Part shown: positions 38,592 through 47,798 of the stretch, piece after piece
Numbering within the stretch: position 1 is the first letter of the stretch
Layout: every line of letters starts with the position of its first letter
From: Holophagaceae bacterium
Lineage (GTDB): Bacteria > Acidobacteriota > Holophagae > Holophagales > Holophagaceae
Length of the DNA: 51,454 nt
Assembly: GCA_025361125.1 (NCBI GenBank)
Contig: JANYBM010000031.1
Coordinates: forward strand, 1 to 51,454
Direction: 5' to 3'
Notes under the pieces: model-generated
What the model saw: only the letters and a program-made list of their open reading frames with translations
The model's database searches: none
What the model was told of the DNA's origin: nothing
Made by a program: the position numbers and the translations under genes

Positions 38592-39163
38592 GCTTTGATC
38601 CGCCTGGGCGTCGGATCATCAGTGGGGAACAGCGGCAACTCCTGGCCCGCTGACACAGGTCTGGGCCGTGGTTTTGGGGGTAATTCAGGATAGGCCTCGG
38701 GCTTGGAATCGCGATGCATCAGGGCTTCTTCCAGGGCGCGGACAAAATCCGGCAAGTCCTTGAAGTCCCGATAGACGCTGGCAAAACGCACGTAGGCAAC
38801 TGAATCGAGATGTTTGAGCGCATCCATCACCAACTCACCCAACTCTCGGCTGGGCAACTCACGATCTGGCCGTTCCAGCAGGCGCGCCTGGATGTCGCCC
38901 GCCGCCTCTTCCAGTTTTTCCAGGGAAACCGGTCGCTTTTGGCAAGCGATGCTCAGACCCCGAAGCAATTTATTGCGGTCAAAAGCCTCTCGGCGGCCAT
39001 CTTTCTTGACCACCAGGAGCGGGAATTCCTCAACCCGCTCGTAGCTGGTGAACCGGCGGCCGCAGGCCAGGCATTCCCGCCGCCGACGAATGGCATCGCC
39101 TTCCTTGGATTCGCGGGAATCCACAACCTTGTCTTCGGAATGTGCGCAAAAGGGGCAACGCAT
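38585..39163 (-). CDS. nrdR: Transcriptional repressor NrdR
   Basis: 192 residues from the ATG at 39163 (MRCPFCAH). The zinc ribbon is CPFC and CLACGRRFTSYER, followed by the ATP-cone domain. It represses ribonucleotide-reductase genes when dATP is high. The last about 45 residues (PELPPKPRPRPVSAGQELPL) are a Pro-rich tail not usual for the roughly 150-residue family. A TTG at 39169 would add two residues. It lies 59 bases upstream of the lon start on the same strand. Confidence 0.95.
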   Translation of the reverse strand: MRCPFCAHSEDKVVDSRESKEGDAIRRRRECLACGRRFTSYERVEEFPLLVVKKDGRREAFDRNKLLRGLSIACQKRPVSLEKLEEAAGDIQARLLERPDRELPSRELGELVMDALKHLDSVAYVRFASVYRDFKDLPDFVRALEEALMHRDSKPEAYPELPPKPRPRPVSAGQELPLFPTDDPTPRRIKAK

Positions 39164-39179
39164 GAGCAAGGGTACCCGG

Positions 39180-39560
39180 TTAGTGCGCCGCCCAGATGCG
39201 TTGCAGGGAATCTGGGAGGGTCATGGGGTCAAAGGGCTTGGCCAACACGTCCAGGGCACCGCACGCCACGAGTTGGGCAATTTCCTGCGGCTGCACTTTG
39301 GCGGTCATGAAGACGATGGGCGTTTCAGCCAAAGAGGGAATAGCTCGAAGCGCCTTAAGGGTAGTGGGTCCATCCATGCCGGGCATCATTACATCCAGCA
39401 GGATCAGATCAGGGCCAAAGCCTTCGGCTTTTTGAATGGCATCAGGCCCCGAGCAGCATAGTTCCACGGTGAATCCGCCCACCGCCGTGAGGCTCAAGTG
39501 CGCGATGGCGCGGATATCCGCTTCGTCATCGACCATCAGGATTCGTTTCAAGGCAGCCAT
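39180..39560 (-). CDS. Single-domain CheY-like response regulator
   Basis: 126 residues, one receiver domain. The acidic pair is in VDDEAD, the phosphoacceptor Asp in LILLDVMMPGMDG, and the Thr and Lys in FMTAK and AKPFDP. There is no output domain. It ends 11 bases before the nrdR start region on the same strand; the cognate kinase is unknown and could be one of the two kinases at 43-46 kb. Confidence 0.92.
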   Translation of the reverse strand: MAALKRILMVDDEADIRAIAHLSLTAVGGFTVELCCSGPDAIQKAEGFGPDLILLDVMMPGMDGPTTLKALRAIPSLAETPIVFMTAKVQPQEIAQLVACGALDVLAKPFDPMTLPDSLQRIWAAH

Positions 39561-39567
39561 GAAAGCC

Positions 39568-40014
39568 TCAGGCTTCGATGATGCGGGGGTTCATGACGAC
39601 CTTGCTCTTGATGCTGTTGGCCACGAAGCAGTATTTGTGGGCCTTGTGGAAGAGGTCCTCGACCTTGGCCTTGCTGGTGCCCGGGGCGACCCGAATGGTC
39701 GGGTTCAAATGGATTTCGGTGACGCTCGTGGCTTTGCCGACGGTATCCAGCACCGACGCTGCGCTGTCCTCGTAATGGGTGACTTCCACTTTTGCCTTGG
39801 CGCAAAGAGCCAGGAAAGTGAGCATGTGGCAAGTAGCGAGCGCGGACCCAAGCAGGTCCTCGGGGTTCCAGCGCTGCACACTTCCGGCGTATTCCACCGC
39901 GCTGCTCACAGGTATGGCGGTCTTGCCCTTGGAAGTGGCGACCGCAGCGCGAGAATAGGGATCCGCCAAGGTATTGCCAGCCCAGGTAAGTGTTAGGGGA
40001 TATTCATGCGCCAT
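39568..40014 (-). CDS. OsmC/Ohr-family peroxide-detoxification protein
   Basis: 148 residues. Two redox Cys are visible, in SALATCHMLTF and KYCFVANSIKS, as in OsmC. The family reduces organic hydroperoxides. I chose the ATG at 40014 (MAHEYPLT); an ATG at 40038 is in frame and cannot be excluded. It diverges from the PLD gene with about 43 bases between the starts. Confidence 0.9.
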   Translation of the reverse strand: MAHEYPLTLTWAGNTLADPYSRAAVATSKGKTAIPVSSAVEYAGSVQRWNPEDLLGSALATCHMLTFLALCAKAKVEVTHYEDSAASVLDTVGKATSVTEIHLNPTIRVAPGTSKAKVEDLFHKAHKYCFVANSIKSKVVMNPRIIEA

Positions 40015-40057
40015 TTGAATCACACTCCAAGGAGCCATTATCGCAGATGATGATGGA

Positions 40058-41248
40058 GTGTCCCATTTACCTCTTCCTGACCCTATCCAAAACCTTTGGC
40101 GCCGCTTGATGATGCGTTCTGGGCATCGGCTGGGCCTGCCTTTGCGGGATGACAACGCGGTCTCGTTGTTGGATAGCGGGAGTGCCATTCTTGCGGCCAC
40201 CAAGTCGCTTATTCGCGCGGCCCGGCACTCCCTTTATTTTGAAATTTACATCTGGGCCGATGATGCAGTGGGCCGGGAAATCGCCGCGCTGCTCAGGGAC
40301 GCAAAAACGCGAGGGGTGGACGTACGCGGGGTGGTGGACGCGCTTGGCAGTTGGGGGAGTGCCGCTTTGCTATCAGACCTGGATGAGGCAGGCGTTTCAC
40401 TCCTTCGTTTCCACCCAGTGGCACCCTGGCGCCGGTTCCGGATCATGAACCGTCGAAACCACCGCAAGCTCCTGATCTGTGATGGGAAGGAAGCCATCGT
40501 GGGCAGCGCCAATTGGGGCATGGACTATGATGAGCGCGCCAACCCTAAAGCTTTCCTGGATGAGGGCGTGGTGTTGCGCGGGCCCATCGTGAAGGATTTG
40601 GGCGAGGATTTCGACAAAGTGTGGCGGCGTGCCGGTGGCGGATTTTTTGAACAGCCAGTGGGTGCTGACACCCGCATCTGGCCAGGTCCCTGGATCGAGC
40701 CGGTGACCGTGCAACTGGTCACCAGCGCAGGGCGGCGAGGCACCCGTGCGATTCGTCAGCATTTGCGGCTTTTGCTCTCCCAAGTACAACGAGAACTTCT
40801 CATCGCCAACGCCTACTTCGTACCTGGCGTGAGCTTGACGAAGATGCTTTGTCGCGCTGCCAAAAGAGGCGTGGCTGTCCGAATCCTGGTGCCTGGCCAC
40901 AGCGATAGTGGATTCGTGCAGGCCGCTGGTCGGGCGTCCTATGGGAAATTGTTGGAATCCGGTGTGCGCATCTTTGAACGGCAGGGCCGGATGCTTCATT
41001 CGAAAGCTGGGGTATTCGACGACGGTTTGGCCCTCATCGGTAGCGGGAACATGGATCCCCGCAGCTTCAGCTTGAACCTGGAATTGAGCCTCGCCATCCA
41101 CCACCCAGGCGTGGCGGCAGAATTACGGCGCATCTTTGAGGCTTATCGGACCGAAAGCGTTGAGATTCAAGCGGAGGTCTGGGCGCGGCGACCATGGTGG
41201 CATCGCGTCTATGAACAATTCGCTTATCAATTCAGGTGGTTGTTGTAG
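40058..41248 (+). CDS. Cardiolipin synthase-like phospholipase D family protein
   Basis: 396 residues with two HKD motifs, HRKLLICD and HSKAGVFD, each followed by the GSxNxD-type segment (GSANWG, GSGNMD). Cardiolipin synthases join two phosphatidylglycerols or use PE. No long membrane segment is evident, so it may be a soluble or peripheral PLD. The start is uncertain: GTG at 40058 has no good SD; ATGs at 40109/40112 are alternatives and would keep both motifs. Confidence 0.88.
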   Translation: MSHLPLPDPIQNLWRRLMMRSGHRLGLPLRDDNAVSLLDSGSAILAATKSLIRAARHSLYFEIYIWADDAVGREIAALLRDAKTRGVDVRGVVDALGSWGSAALLSDLDEAGVSLLRFHPVAPWRRFRIMNRRNHRKLLICDGKEAIVGSANWGMDYDERANPKAFLDEGVVLRGPIVKDLGEDFDKVWRRAGGGFFEQPVGADTRIWPGPWIEPVTVQLVTSAGRRGTRAIRQHLRLLLSQVQRELLIANAYFVPGVSLTKMLCRAAKRGVAVRILVPGHSDSGFVQAAGRASYGKLLESGVRIFERQGRMLHSKAGVFDDGLALIGSGNMDPRSFSLNLELSLAIHHPGVAAELRRIFEAYRTESVEIQAEVWARRPWWHRVYEQFAYQFRWLL

Positions 41249-41252
41249 GTTT

Positions 41253-43082
41253 TCAATTCCAACCTATCTGACGGCCCTTGTTCTGTTCTTCGAGCCAGAG
41301 CTGAAGCGGTTTGAAGTAGTCCACCATGGCACGAGTGCTCAGGTTCTCCCCGGTGGCCTCTTTCAACACTTTGCGCCAATCTTCAGTGGCACCTTTTTCG
41401 AGCACACCCTTCAGGAAGGCGCCCACATCTTTGTGCCCAGCGTAATTGCAATTGCGAGGATCCTGGTGGAGGATCGTCCGAGCGATGTGGTCGTGCATTT
41501 GAAACTTGAAGACCGTAGCCAGACCATAGCTGTAGTAGTAGGCGGGATTGTCATTGATGTGGGTCTTGGTGGCGGCGTCGCACCATTCCTCGCCCCGCGG
41601 ACCGGGAGGCTTCACGCCCTGGAGCTCAGCCACCAAACGCCACCACTCGGCGTTCATTTTTCCTTCGGGCATGTCCTTGGCGTAGAACTCGGCCTCCCAT
41701 TCGGGCATGGTGCCGCAGGCCCAAAACATGAAGGGTATGGCGACCTCCAGCGCGTCGTTCAGCAGAACTTTCATAGCATCGGATTTGTAGTTTTTAGGAA
41801 GGAGGCCGGTCTCCTTCATGTAAGGTACTTGCCGCGTGGCGAACGCGATGAGTTCGCCCACGCCTTCATGGAAGAAGGGCGCCGCGCCATCTCGAAGCAG
41901 TGGCGGCACGTTCGGCTTCGTATAGCTCATGAAGTAGTAGCCGTGGCCCAACTCGTGGTGGGCAGTTTGGAACCACTCAAAATTTGGTTCGATGCTTTGA
42001 AGGCTGCGGATATCGTTCTCGAGGTCCAGATGCCAGCAGCTGGCATGTTGGTTCTTCTTGCGAGGGTCGCCGGCCTTCACGGGATAAAGATCCGATCTGT
42101 CCCAGAAGGTCTGGGGTAGGCGCTTGAAGCCAAGCCCCACGTAGAAATCTTCGGCAGTGCGAATGATCCATTCAGGCTTGCGGCCGACGAAGTAAGGATC
42201 AAAGTCCGCGGCATCCACAAAGCCCGTCCAGTTCTGGCTCCACCGGTTGTTGATCCAATGGGCGGGAATGACTTTGGGTACCGGCTGGCCATACTTCTTG
42301 GCCAGCTCATACTTTACCCAGGTATGCAGCTGAAGATAGAGCGGCATGAGCTCTTTGCGGCTGGTGCGGCAGAGTTTCAACATTTCATCCGTGGTCATGC
42401 CGTACTTGGCCACTTGAAGGCTGAAGTAATCTTTGTAGCCCAGTTCCCTGGCCACGCCATTGCGCAGGCTCCGGAGCTTCACGAGGCCCGGCTTCAGTGG
42501 CACACCAATCTCTTTACTGGCCTCCCAGGCTTTGACGCGGGCGTCGAGATCCTTGCTTTTGGACAGCACATCATCAAGGGCGTTGGCGGTTACGGGCTTG
42601 CCGCCCAGCTTGAATTGGAAGCCGTTCATAGTGCTGGCCTGAGCGGTTTCCGCGGCGATGCGGTCGGCTACCAGTTTGGGATTGGTCATGGGGCCTTCGG
42701 CTGCGTTCAACAGCACGCGTTCAAGTTCGCGCACGGTCAATTCGTCCAATTCCCTTTTGTGTTGCAACAACGCTTTGGCCTCGGTGATTACGGCGGGATT
42801 GCCGGTGAAGGCTGCGAAAGCCTTCCCGGCCGTTTCAGCCGAAGCATCATGGGTTGGGCCGACATCCGTACTGGCGGCCCATTGAGCTTCGCTGGCCACC
42901 GCGTACAGAGCCTTGTAACCAGCGTTCACAAGGTCCAGAAAACGGTCTGCCTGTTGCTGAATCAGCGATTTGATGGGGCTCTCCAGGGGGAGCACCGCCA
43001 CACTTTTTTGCACTGGTGTGGACCGGGCGGAGAGCGGTAGCACAAGGGGAAGGCCAAGAATGAGGGTGGGCAGCAAGCGCAT
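41253..43082 (-). CDS. M2-family peptidyl-dipeptidase (ACE-like), secreted
   Basis: 609 residues from the ATG at 43082, which opens a signal peptide (MRLLPTLILGLPLVLPLSA). The zinc motif is HHELGHG (HExxH) with the third ligand in FHEGVGELIAFA. The segments around (FEWFQTAHHE, RDGAAPFFHEG) match peptidase family M2, which releases dipeptides from peptide C-termini. GGAG lies five to six bases upstream. The longer ORF start at 43148 lies in the upstream gap and has no SD. Confidence 0.94.
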   Translation of the reverse strand: MRLLPTLILGLPLVLPLSARSTPVQKSVAVLPLESPIKSLIQQQADRFLDLVNAGYKALYAVASEAQWAASTDVGPTHDASAETAGKAFAAFTGNPAVITEAKALLQHKRELDELTVRELERVLLNAAEGPMTNPKLVADRIAAETAQASTMNGFQFKLGGKPVTANALDDVLSKSKDLDARVKAWEASKEIGVPLKPGLVKLRSLRNGVARELGYKDYFSLQVAKYGMTTDEMLKLCRTSRKELMPLYLQLHTWVKYELAKKYGQPVPKVIPAHWINNRWSQNWTGFVDAADFDPYFVGRKPEWIIRTAEDFYVGLGFKRLPQTFWDRSDLYPVKAGDPRKKNQHASCWHLDLENDIRSLQSIEPNFEWFQTAHHELGHGYYFMSYTKPNVPPLLRDGAAPFFHEGVGELIAFATRQVPYMKETGLLPKNYKSDAMKVLLNDALEVAIPFMFWACGTMPEWEAEFYAKDMPEGKMNAEWWRLVAELQGVKPPGPRGEEWCDAATKTHINDNPAYYYSYGLATVFKFQMHDHIARTILHQDPRNCNYAGHKDVGAFLKGVLEKGATEDWRKVLKEATGENLSTRAMVDYFKPLQLWLEEQNKGRQIGWN

Positions 43083-43143
43083 GGGCACTCCACAAGGAAG
43101 TTCCCATTGTGCCGCGATGCGCCTAGGTCTCCTAGACCGTTGC

Positions 43144-43226
43144 GTCAAAATAACTTAAACGACATACGGGCTTCCCGGCGTAAGTAGCCGTAGCCAAATA
43201 ACCCGAACTGCACAGGTTATTTTGAC
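43144..43226. repeat. 11-bp perfect inverted repeat framing 83 bp
   Basis: GTCAAAATAAC (43144-43154) and GTTATTTTGAC (43216-43226) are exact reverse complements, 61 bases apart, in the gap between the M2 peptidase and the sensor kinase. No transposase and no target duplication were found. It could be a small mobile remnant, paired operators, or a long-loop terminator. Confidence 0.6.
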
Positions 43227-43233
43227 ACGGCCA

Positions 43234-44367
43234 CTAACCTGGAAGCTTCATCGTAAAGGTGCTGCCGAAGCCCACCTGGCTATTGACGCTGATGCTGCCG
43301 CGATGACCCGCTACGATGCGCTGCACGATGGCGAGGCCCAAACCTACGCCACGGGTGGAATCCTGTAGTCGGGACTGACGGAAGGGGTCGAAAATGAAGG
43401 GCAGCTCCTCGGCGGGAATGCCGCGCCCGGTATCCGTGATGGTGATGCGCAACCAGCGCAAACCGGCCTCCACGCCAGCGCCGAGATCCACCGTCGCTTC
43501 CATTCGCACGGCGCCACCTGTGGGGGTGAATTTGAAGGCATTGGCGAGCAGATTGGCCAGAGCCCGCTCCAACTTGGCGGCGTCGCCGGTGATGTCCGGG
43601 AGCTCGGGCGCAATCTGAACCTGGAAGCCCAACCCTGCGCCGGTAGCCAATGCGCGATGAGCCGAGGCGATCTGGTCGAGCCATGGTTGGACCGCAAAAG
43701 TGGAGAACTCGAAGGGCAACTGGCCGCTTTCACTGCGGTAAACCTCCAGCATCTCCTCCAGCAGGGTTTGTATCTTTACGTAAGCGCTTTGGGCTTGGGG
43801 CTGGATGACCGCGAAGAGGCCGGGATCATCTTGGGCTGCACTTAATGCGATGCCCACCACGGTCATGGGAGAACGAATATCGTGAACGAGCATGGCCGTG
43901 AAATTGGCTTTCAACAGGTTCACTTCCCGCAATTTGAGATTTGCATCAAGCAGGCTTTCGTTCTGTGTTTTTAGCGCCTTTTCCAGACGCACCATTCGAA
44001 CCTGATGGTTTACCCGGGCGACGACTTCTTCCGCATGAAAGGGTTTGGAAACGTAGTCCCGGCCTCCCACCTGGAAGGCTTTCACCTTGTCAAGGGGATC
44101 ATCCAAGGCGCTGATGAAGATGACTGGGATATCAGCCAATACCGGGTCCTGTTGCATGGCTGCACAGGCTTCATAACCATTCATGCCGGGCATGGTGATA
44201 TCCATCATGACCAATTCGGGCGGAGTGCGCCGCGCCGCATCCAGAGCCATACGGCCCGAAGGCACCGCCCTTACGCGAAACTGGTGCTCACGCAGCAGTC
44301 CCGCCAACAGATCAAGATTCGCGGGATTGTCATCCACGATAAGGATGTCGCTTGGGGGAACGAGCAT
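43234..44367 (-). CDS. Response regulator-histidine kinase hybrid (REC-HisKA-HATPase)
   Basis: 377 residues. An N-terminal receiver domain has VDDNPAN, MMDITMPGMNG and SKPFHAEE. The His phosphorylation box is MLVHDIRSPM, followed by the ATP domain (NLLANAFKF, DTGRGIPAEE, GVGLGLAIV). No membrane segment, so it is cytoplasmic and probably takes phosphate from another kinase. It starts nine bases after the next kinase ends, with AAGGAG five bases before the ATG, so the two are coupled. Confidence 0.94.
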   Translation of the reverse strand: MLVPPSDILIVDDNPANLDLLAGLLREHQFRVRAVPSGRMALDAARRTPPELVMMDITMPGMNGYEACAAMQQDPVLADIPVIFISALDDPLDKVKAFQVGGRDYVSKPFHAEEVVARVNHQVRMVRLEKALKTQNESLLDANLKLREVNLLKANFTAMLVHDIRSPMTVVGIALSAAQDDPGLFAVIQPQAQSAYVKIQTLLEEMLEVYRSESGQLPFEFSTFAVQPWLDQIASAHRALATGAGLGFQVQIAPELPDITGDAAKLERALANLLANAFKFTPTGGAVRMEATVDLGAGVEAGLRWLRITITDTGRGIPAEELPFIFDPFRQSRLQDSTRGVGLGLAIVQRIVAGHRGSISVNSQVGFGSTFTMKLPG

Positions 44368-44376
44368 GGAGGCTCC

Positions 44377-46587
44377 TTAATGCAACAGATCCAGGGCGGT
44401 GAGCAGCTCTTCCAGGCGATAGGTCTTGATCAGGTGCCGTAATGGCTGGGCCAGCTTTGGCTCCTCCAGTTGTTCCAACAGGGTCAGGGCTTCTGTCGTA
44501 TCCCCGGAGGCTACAGCATTCCGAAAGGCGAGGCGCCATTCCGGGTGCAGGAGTTGCAACTCATGGAGCGATGGACCCGGTGTCTTCAAGGGTTTCGGAC
44601 GCTCCAACCGCCGAGTGAAGCGCACACCCAGGTGCACGGTAAGAAGCTCGAAGAGCGCTGATTCACGGAAAGGTTTGCCCAGGAAATCATCAAAGCCAAG
44701 TTTTTGCACAGAGGCTTGGTCCAACTCCAGCACCGAGGCCGAAATCGCGATGACGGGAGTTCGGCCCCTGCCTTCGGCTTTCTCGATGTTGCGTAGCTTG
44801 GCCATGGCCTCGAAGCCATCCATTCCGGGCATTCTCAAGTCCATCCAGATAAGGTCAGGATGCAGTTGGGACCATTGTTCCAGGGCTTGCAGACCATCCT
44901 TGGCAGTAACTACCGAAAACCCCACGGACTCGAAAAGCTGGGTCAGCAGGTCGCGGTTTTCCTCCCGATCGTCCACCACCAGTAGCGTGAAGTGTTTCTG
45001 GTCCGGCTCCAGGCCCACCACCTCTCCCCCGGCTTCCAGAGATAGGGGGTGTTCCAGTTCCGGGAGGGCCACCTGGAAGGAAAAGGTGCTACCCACATCC
45101 GCACGGCTTTCGGCCGATAGGTCACCGCCCATGAGCCGCACCAGCGCCCGTGAGATGTGCAGTCCCAAGCCAGTGCCCTCAGCGGCCCGCTGATTGGTTT
45201 CTGCTTGAAAGAATTGCTCGAAGAGCCGCTGCAGGTCCTCTTCGGAAATGCCTGGTCCGGTGTCCCGCACTTCGAAACTGGCCAGTCCCGCGTGGTAGGA
45301 GGCCCTCATGGCCACAAAACCCGAATCGGTGAACTTGATGGCGTTGCCAAGGAGGTTTACCAATACTTGCCGCAGCTTCCCCTCGTCCCCTCCCAGGTAT
45401 TCTGGAAAGCCCGGTTGCACATCCATCTCGAAAGCGATGCCTTTGCCATTGGCGCGAAGCTCAAAGAGCGCCCGCAAGGCAGAAAAGAATTCCGCCGAGG
45501 AGAAAGGCGCGATTCGAAGTACCAGGCCACCGGACTCGATTTTAGAAAGCGAAAGCACATCATTGATGAGTGAAAGCAGATGTTCCCCAGCGTGAAGGAT
45601 GTGTCGCAACTGATCTTGATCTCTGGTCGTCCGTTCTGGATTTCGGTTCATAAGTTGGGCATAGCCGATGATGGCGTTGAGCGGTGTGCGCAGTTCGTGG
45701 CTCATGTTGGATAGAAAGGCGCTTTTGGCGCGGTTGGCAGCCTGGGCTTTCGCCTCGGAAACACGCAATATCTGGGCATCCTTGGCTAGCCTCAGCATGG
45801 ATTCCCTCAGGCGATCAACGCCACGGTTCAAGTCCGAAGCCATCTGTGCGAATTCGTCACGGCCCTCCACGACAACCAGATGGTTCAAGTCGCCATCTGC
45901 GGCGGCCCGCATGCCCGCCACGATATGATTGATCTTCCAACCAAGATCCTTGGCGATGATTCGGCCAAGAGTCAGCGCCAACAAGAACCCTAAAAGGATG
46001 ATAGATATCGCAATGGTTTGAGCGCGCTTCACTCGCAACGAGGATGCCTGAACCTGCTCCCGACCCGCCATTTCCTGCTGTCGCGAGAGCTGGTTGAGCT
46101 GGCCGACAATAGAATCCCTGTTGGGCACCAGACCTTGGTCCAGGAAGTGCTCCAGGCGTGGCAGGTCCGCGGAATAGAAAAGGACTTCCAAATAGTCCAG
46201 CATGGGATCCGCTTGGGCCATGAGTCTTTCTGCTTCCACCACGCCGGCCTGCTCCTGGGTCAGCTGGAAACTGGACCGGTAGGCAGCCCAATCCCGCTTT
46301 ATTTTCACCCTGGCCTGCCGGACCTTTTGCAGCCCCTGTTCGGGAGGTAGGGTGCCGCCCTGAACCAGCCGTGCGGTATTCACAATGTCCAGCACATAGG
46401 CGTCCGAAACCAATTTCAGTTGCCGGATCGGCACCATCCGGTTTTCGAAAAGATTGATGATTTCCAGCCCGTCACGACGCACCGCATCCACCTGCCAAAG
46501 ACTCACGCAGGCCAGCAAAGCAGCCCCCAGACCAAAGGCCAGCGAGAGCTTGGTCGAAATGCGTAAACGGCTAAGGAAAGAGCCCAT
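44377..46587 (-). CDS. Membrane hybrid sensor histidine kinase (sensor-HAMP-HisKA-HATPase-REC)
   Basis: 736 residues from the ATG at 46587. Membrane helices near LSLAFGLGAALLACVSLWQV and TIAISIILLGFLLALTLG bracket a periplasmic helical sensor of the four-helix-bundle type. A HAMP-like linker, His box NMSHELRTPLN, ATP domain (NLLGNAIKF, DTGPGIS, GTGLGLHIS) and a receiver (VDDREEN, WMDLRMPGMDG) follow, with an extra C-terminal about 100 residues that could be a worn Hpt. AGGA lies four to five bases before the ATG. The ligand is unknown. Confidence 0.94.
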   Translation of the reverse strand: MGSFLSRLRISTKLSLAFGLGAALLACVSLWQVDAVRRDGLEIINLFENRMVPIRQLKLVSDAYVLDIVNTARLVQGGTLPPEQGLQKVRQARVKIKRDWAAYRSSFQLTQEQAGVVEAERLMAQADPMLDYLEVLFYSADLPRLEHFLDQGLVPNRDSIVGQLNQLSRQQEMAGREQVQASSLRVKRAQTIAISIILLGFLLALTLGRIIAKDLGWKINHIVAGMRAAADGDLNHLVVVEGRDEFAQMASDLNRGVDRLRESMLRLAKDAQILRVSEAKAQAANRAKSAFLSNMSHELRTPLNAIIGYAQLMNRNPERTTRDQDQLRHILHAGEHLLSLINDVLSLSKIESGGLVLRIAPFSSAEFFSALRALFELRANGKGIAFEMDVQPGFPEYLGGDEGKLRQVLVNLLGNAIKFTDSGFVAMRASYHAGLASFEVRDTGPGISEEDLQRLFEQFFQAETNQRAAEGTGLGLHISRALVRLMGGDLSAESRADVGSTFSFQVALPELEHPLSLEAGGEVVGLEPDQKHFTLLVVDDREENRDLLTQLFESVGFSVVTAKDGLQALEQWSQLHPDLIWMDLRMPGMDGFEAMAKLRNIEKAEGRGRTPVIAISASVLELDQASVQKLGFDDFLGKPFRESALFELLTVHLGVRFTRRLERPKPLKTPGPSLHELQLLHPEWRLAFRNAVASGDTTEALTLLEQLEEPKLAQPLRHLIKTYRLEELLTALDLLH

Positions 46588-46742
46588 GGTGTCCTGGGGG
46601 TGGTAACCCTTTCTAGGCTCCGAAAGCTTGAAAGGCAAGGAGATTTGGAGTCGTCAAACAGTCAATCGGGTCGAACGGCTGCCGTGGTCACGTCTCCATT
46701 TAAGTGCTTTGTGTCGCGCAAGGTCTAAATTAGAACAACGGG

Positions 46743-47177
46743 ATGGCCGACATGGACCCAGGAATTCAACCGGATGACTCGATGCTGATCGCACCGTGCG
46801 GTGTGGATTGTCGGCTGTGTCGCGCCTACTTTCGCGATCGGCGGCCATGTCCCGGATGCCGCGGAGACAACGGCCACAAATCGAAGATTTGCACCACTTG
46901 TGCAATCAAGAACTGCGCTGGGTTGGCCGCCGGGAAACACCAGTTCTGCTTTTCCTGCGCCAAGTTCCCCTGCGCTCATCTGCGACATCTGGACGGTCGC
47001 TACCGGGCCCGATATTCCGTGAGCGTCATCGCCAATCCGGAACGGATCAAGACGGTAGGCATCGAAAAGTTTGTGACTGGGGAAACAGTCAAATGGACTT
47101 GTCCAAAATGCGCCTTGCTCCTCTGCATGCATAAACCACGGTGCGTCCATTGCGGATACCCATGGCAAGGTCAGTAG
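46743..47177 (+). CDS. DUF3795-type Cys-rich protein
   Basis: 144 residues with 17 Cys arranged as short pairs: APCGVDCRLCRAYF, CPGCRG, CTTCAIKNCAG, CFSCAKFPCAHL and CPKCALLLC. This Cys-pair series fits DUF3795, thought to bind metal; function unknown. The start is uncertain between 46743 and 46752. It diverges from the sensor kinase. Confidence 0.8.
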   Translation: MADMDPGIQPDDSMLIAPCGVDCRLCRAYFRDRRPCPGCRGDNGHKSKICTTCAIKNCAGLAAGKHQFCFSCAKFPCAHLRHLDGRYRARYSVSVIANPERIKTVGIEKFVTGETVKWTCPKCALLLCMHKPRCVHCGYPWQGQ

Positions 47178-47350
47178 CAATGGAACTGGCTTGGGAGCCG
47201 TGTGACGCCCAACCCCATTCGACCCAAACCCAGCCCGGCACAACAGCCACCAGGCCGTGATCATCCGATTATGGGCCGTGCCGATCTACCTTCATTGTCA
47301 GGCCGAGCCATTGAATGGCCTGGGCGTCGTTTTCAGCCCGGAGGGATCCC

Positions 47351-47608
47351 ATGAACGACCTCAAACCCCCACGCACGGAAGAATTCAAACTTGAAGGCGG
47401 CAAAGTCTTGGACAAGGTGAAAGAGATCATCCATGCCGGGAATGTGCGCCGCATCATCCTGAAAAACGAGGAAGGCAAGGTGTACCTGGAGATTCCCCTG
47501 ACCTGGGGCCTCGTCGGCGTGGCCCTGTTGCCGATCTTCGCCGCCGTGGGCGCGCTCGCCGCGGTGGTCACCCGCATGGTCATCGTCGTGGAAAAGGTGG
47601 AGGAGTGA
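47351..47608 (+). CDS. DUF4342 small membrane-associated protein
   Basis: 85 residues. The N-terminal part (KVLDKVKEIIHAGNVRRIIL) and the C-terminal hydrophobic stretch (WGLVGVALLPIFAAVGALAA) fit DUF4342. GGAGG lies six bases before the ATG. Function unknown. The 174 bases before it show nothing I can name. Confidence 0.8.
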   Translation: MNDLKPPRTEEFKLEGGKVLDKVKEIIHAGNVRRIILKNEEGKVYLEIPLTWGLVGVALLPIFAAVGALAAVVTRMVIVVEKVEE

Positions 47609-47798
47609 TCGCACTTCCCGAAAGCATACGGATCATTGTCCGGCCTCGTCTTCACCACCCAGTCAGGCTTTTCAATGATCGTGCTTTACGCCTTTGCCTC
47701 CCGATGAGGCGGGCAAGGTTTCGTCGTCAGGCTTTACCGGCGATACTTTTGCATCGCGCTTGTATTGAACGCACTTCTTTCAAGGGGTGAATCCTCCC

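Noticed and set aside
47609-47798. Possible riboswitch in the DUF4342-DinB gap
   Set aside because: Small stems (GCCTC/GAGGC; GATCATTG and CAATGATC) are present, but I could not match a riboswitch consensus.
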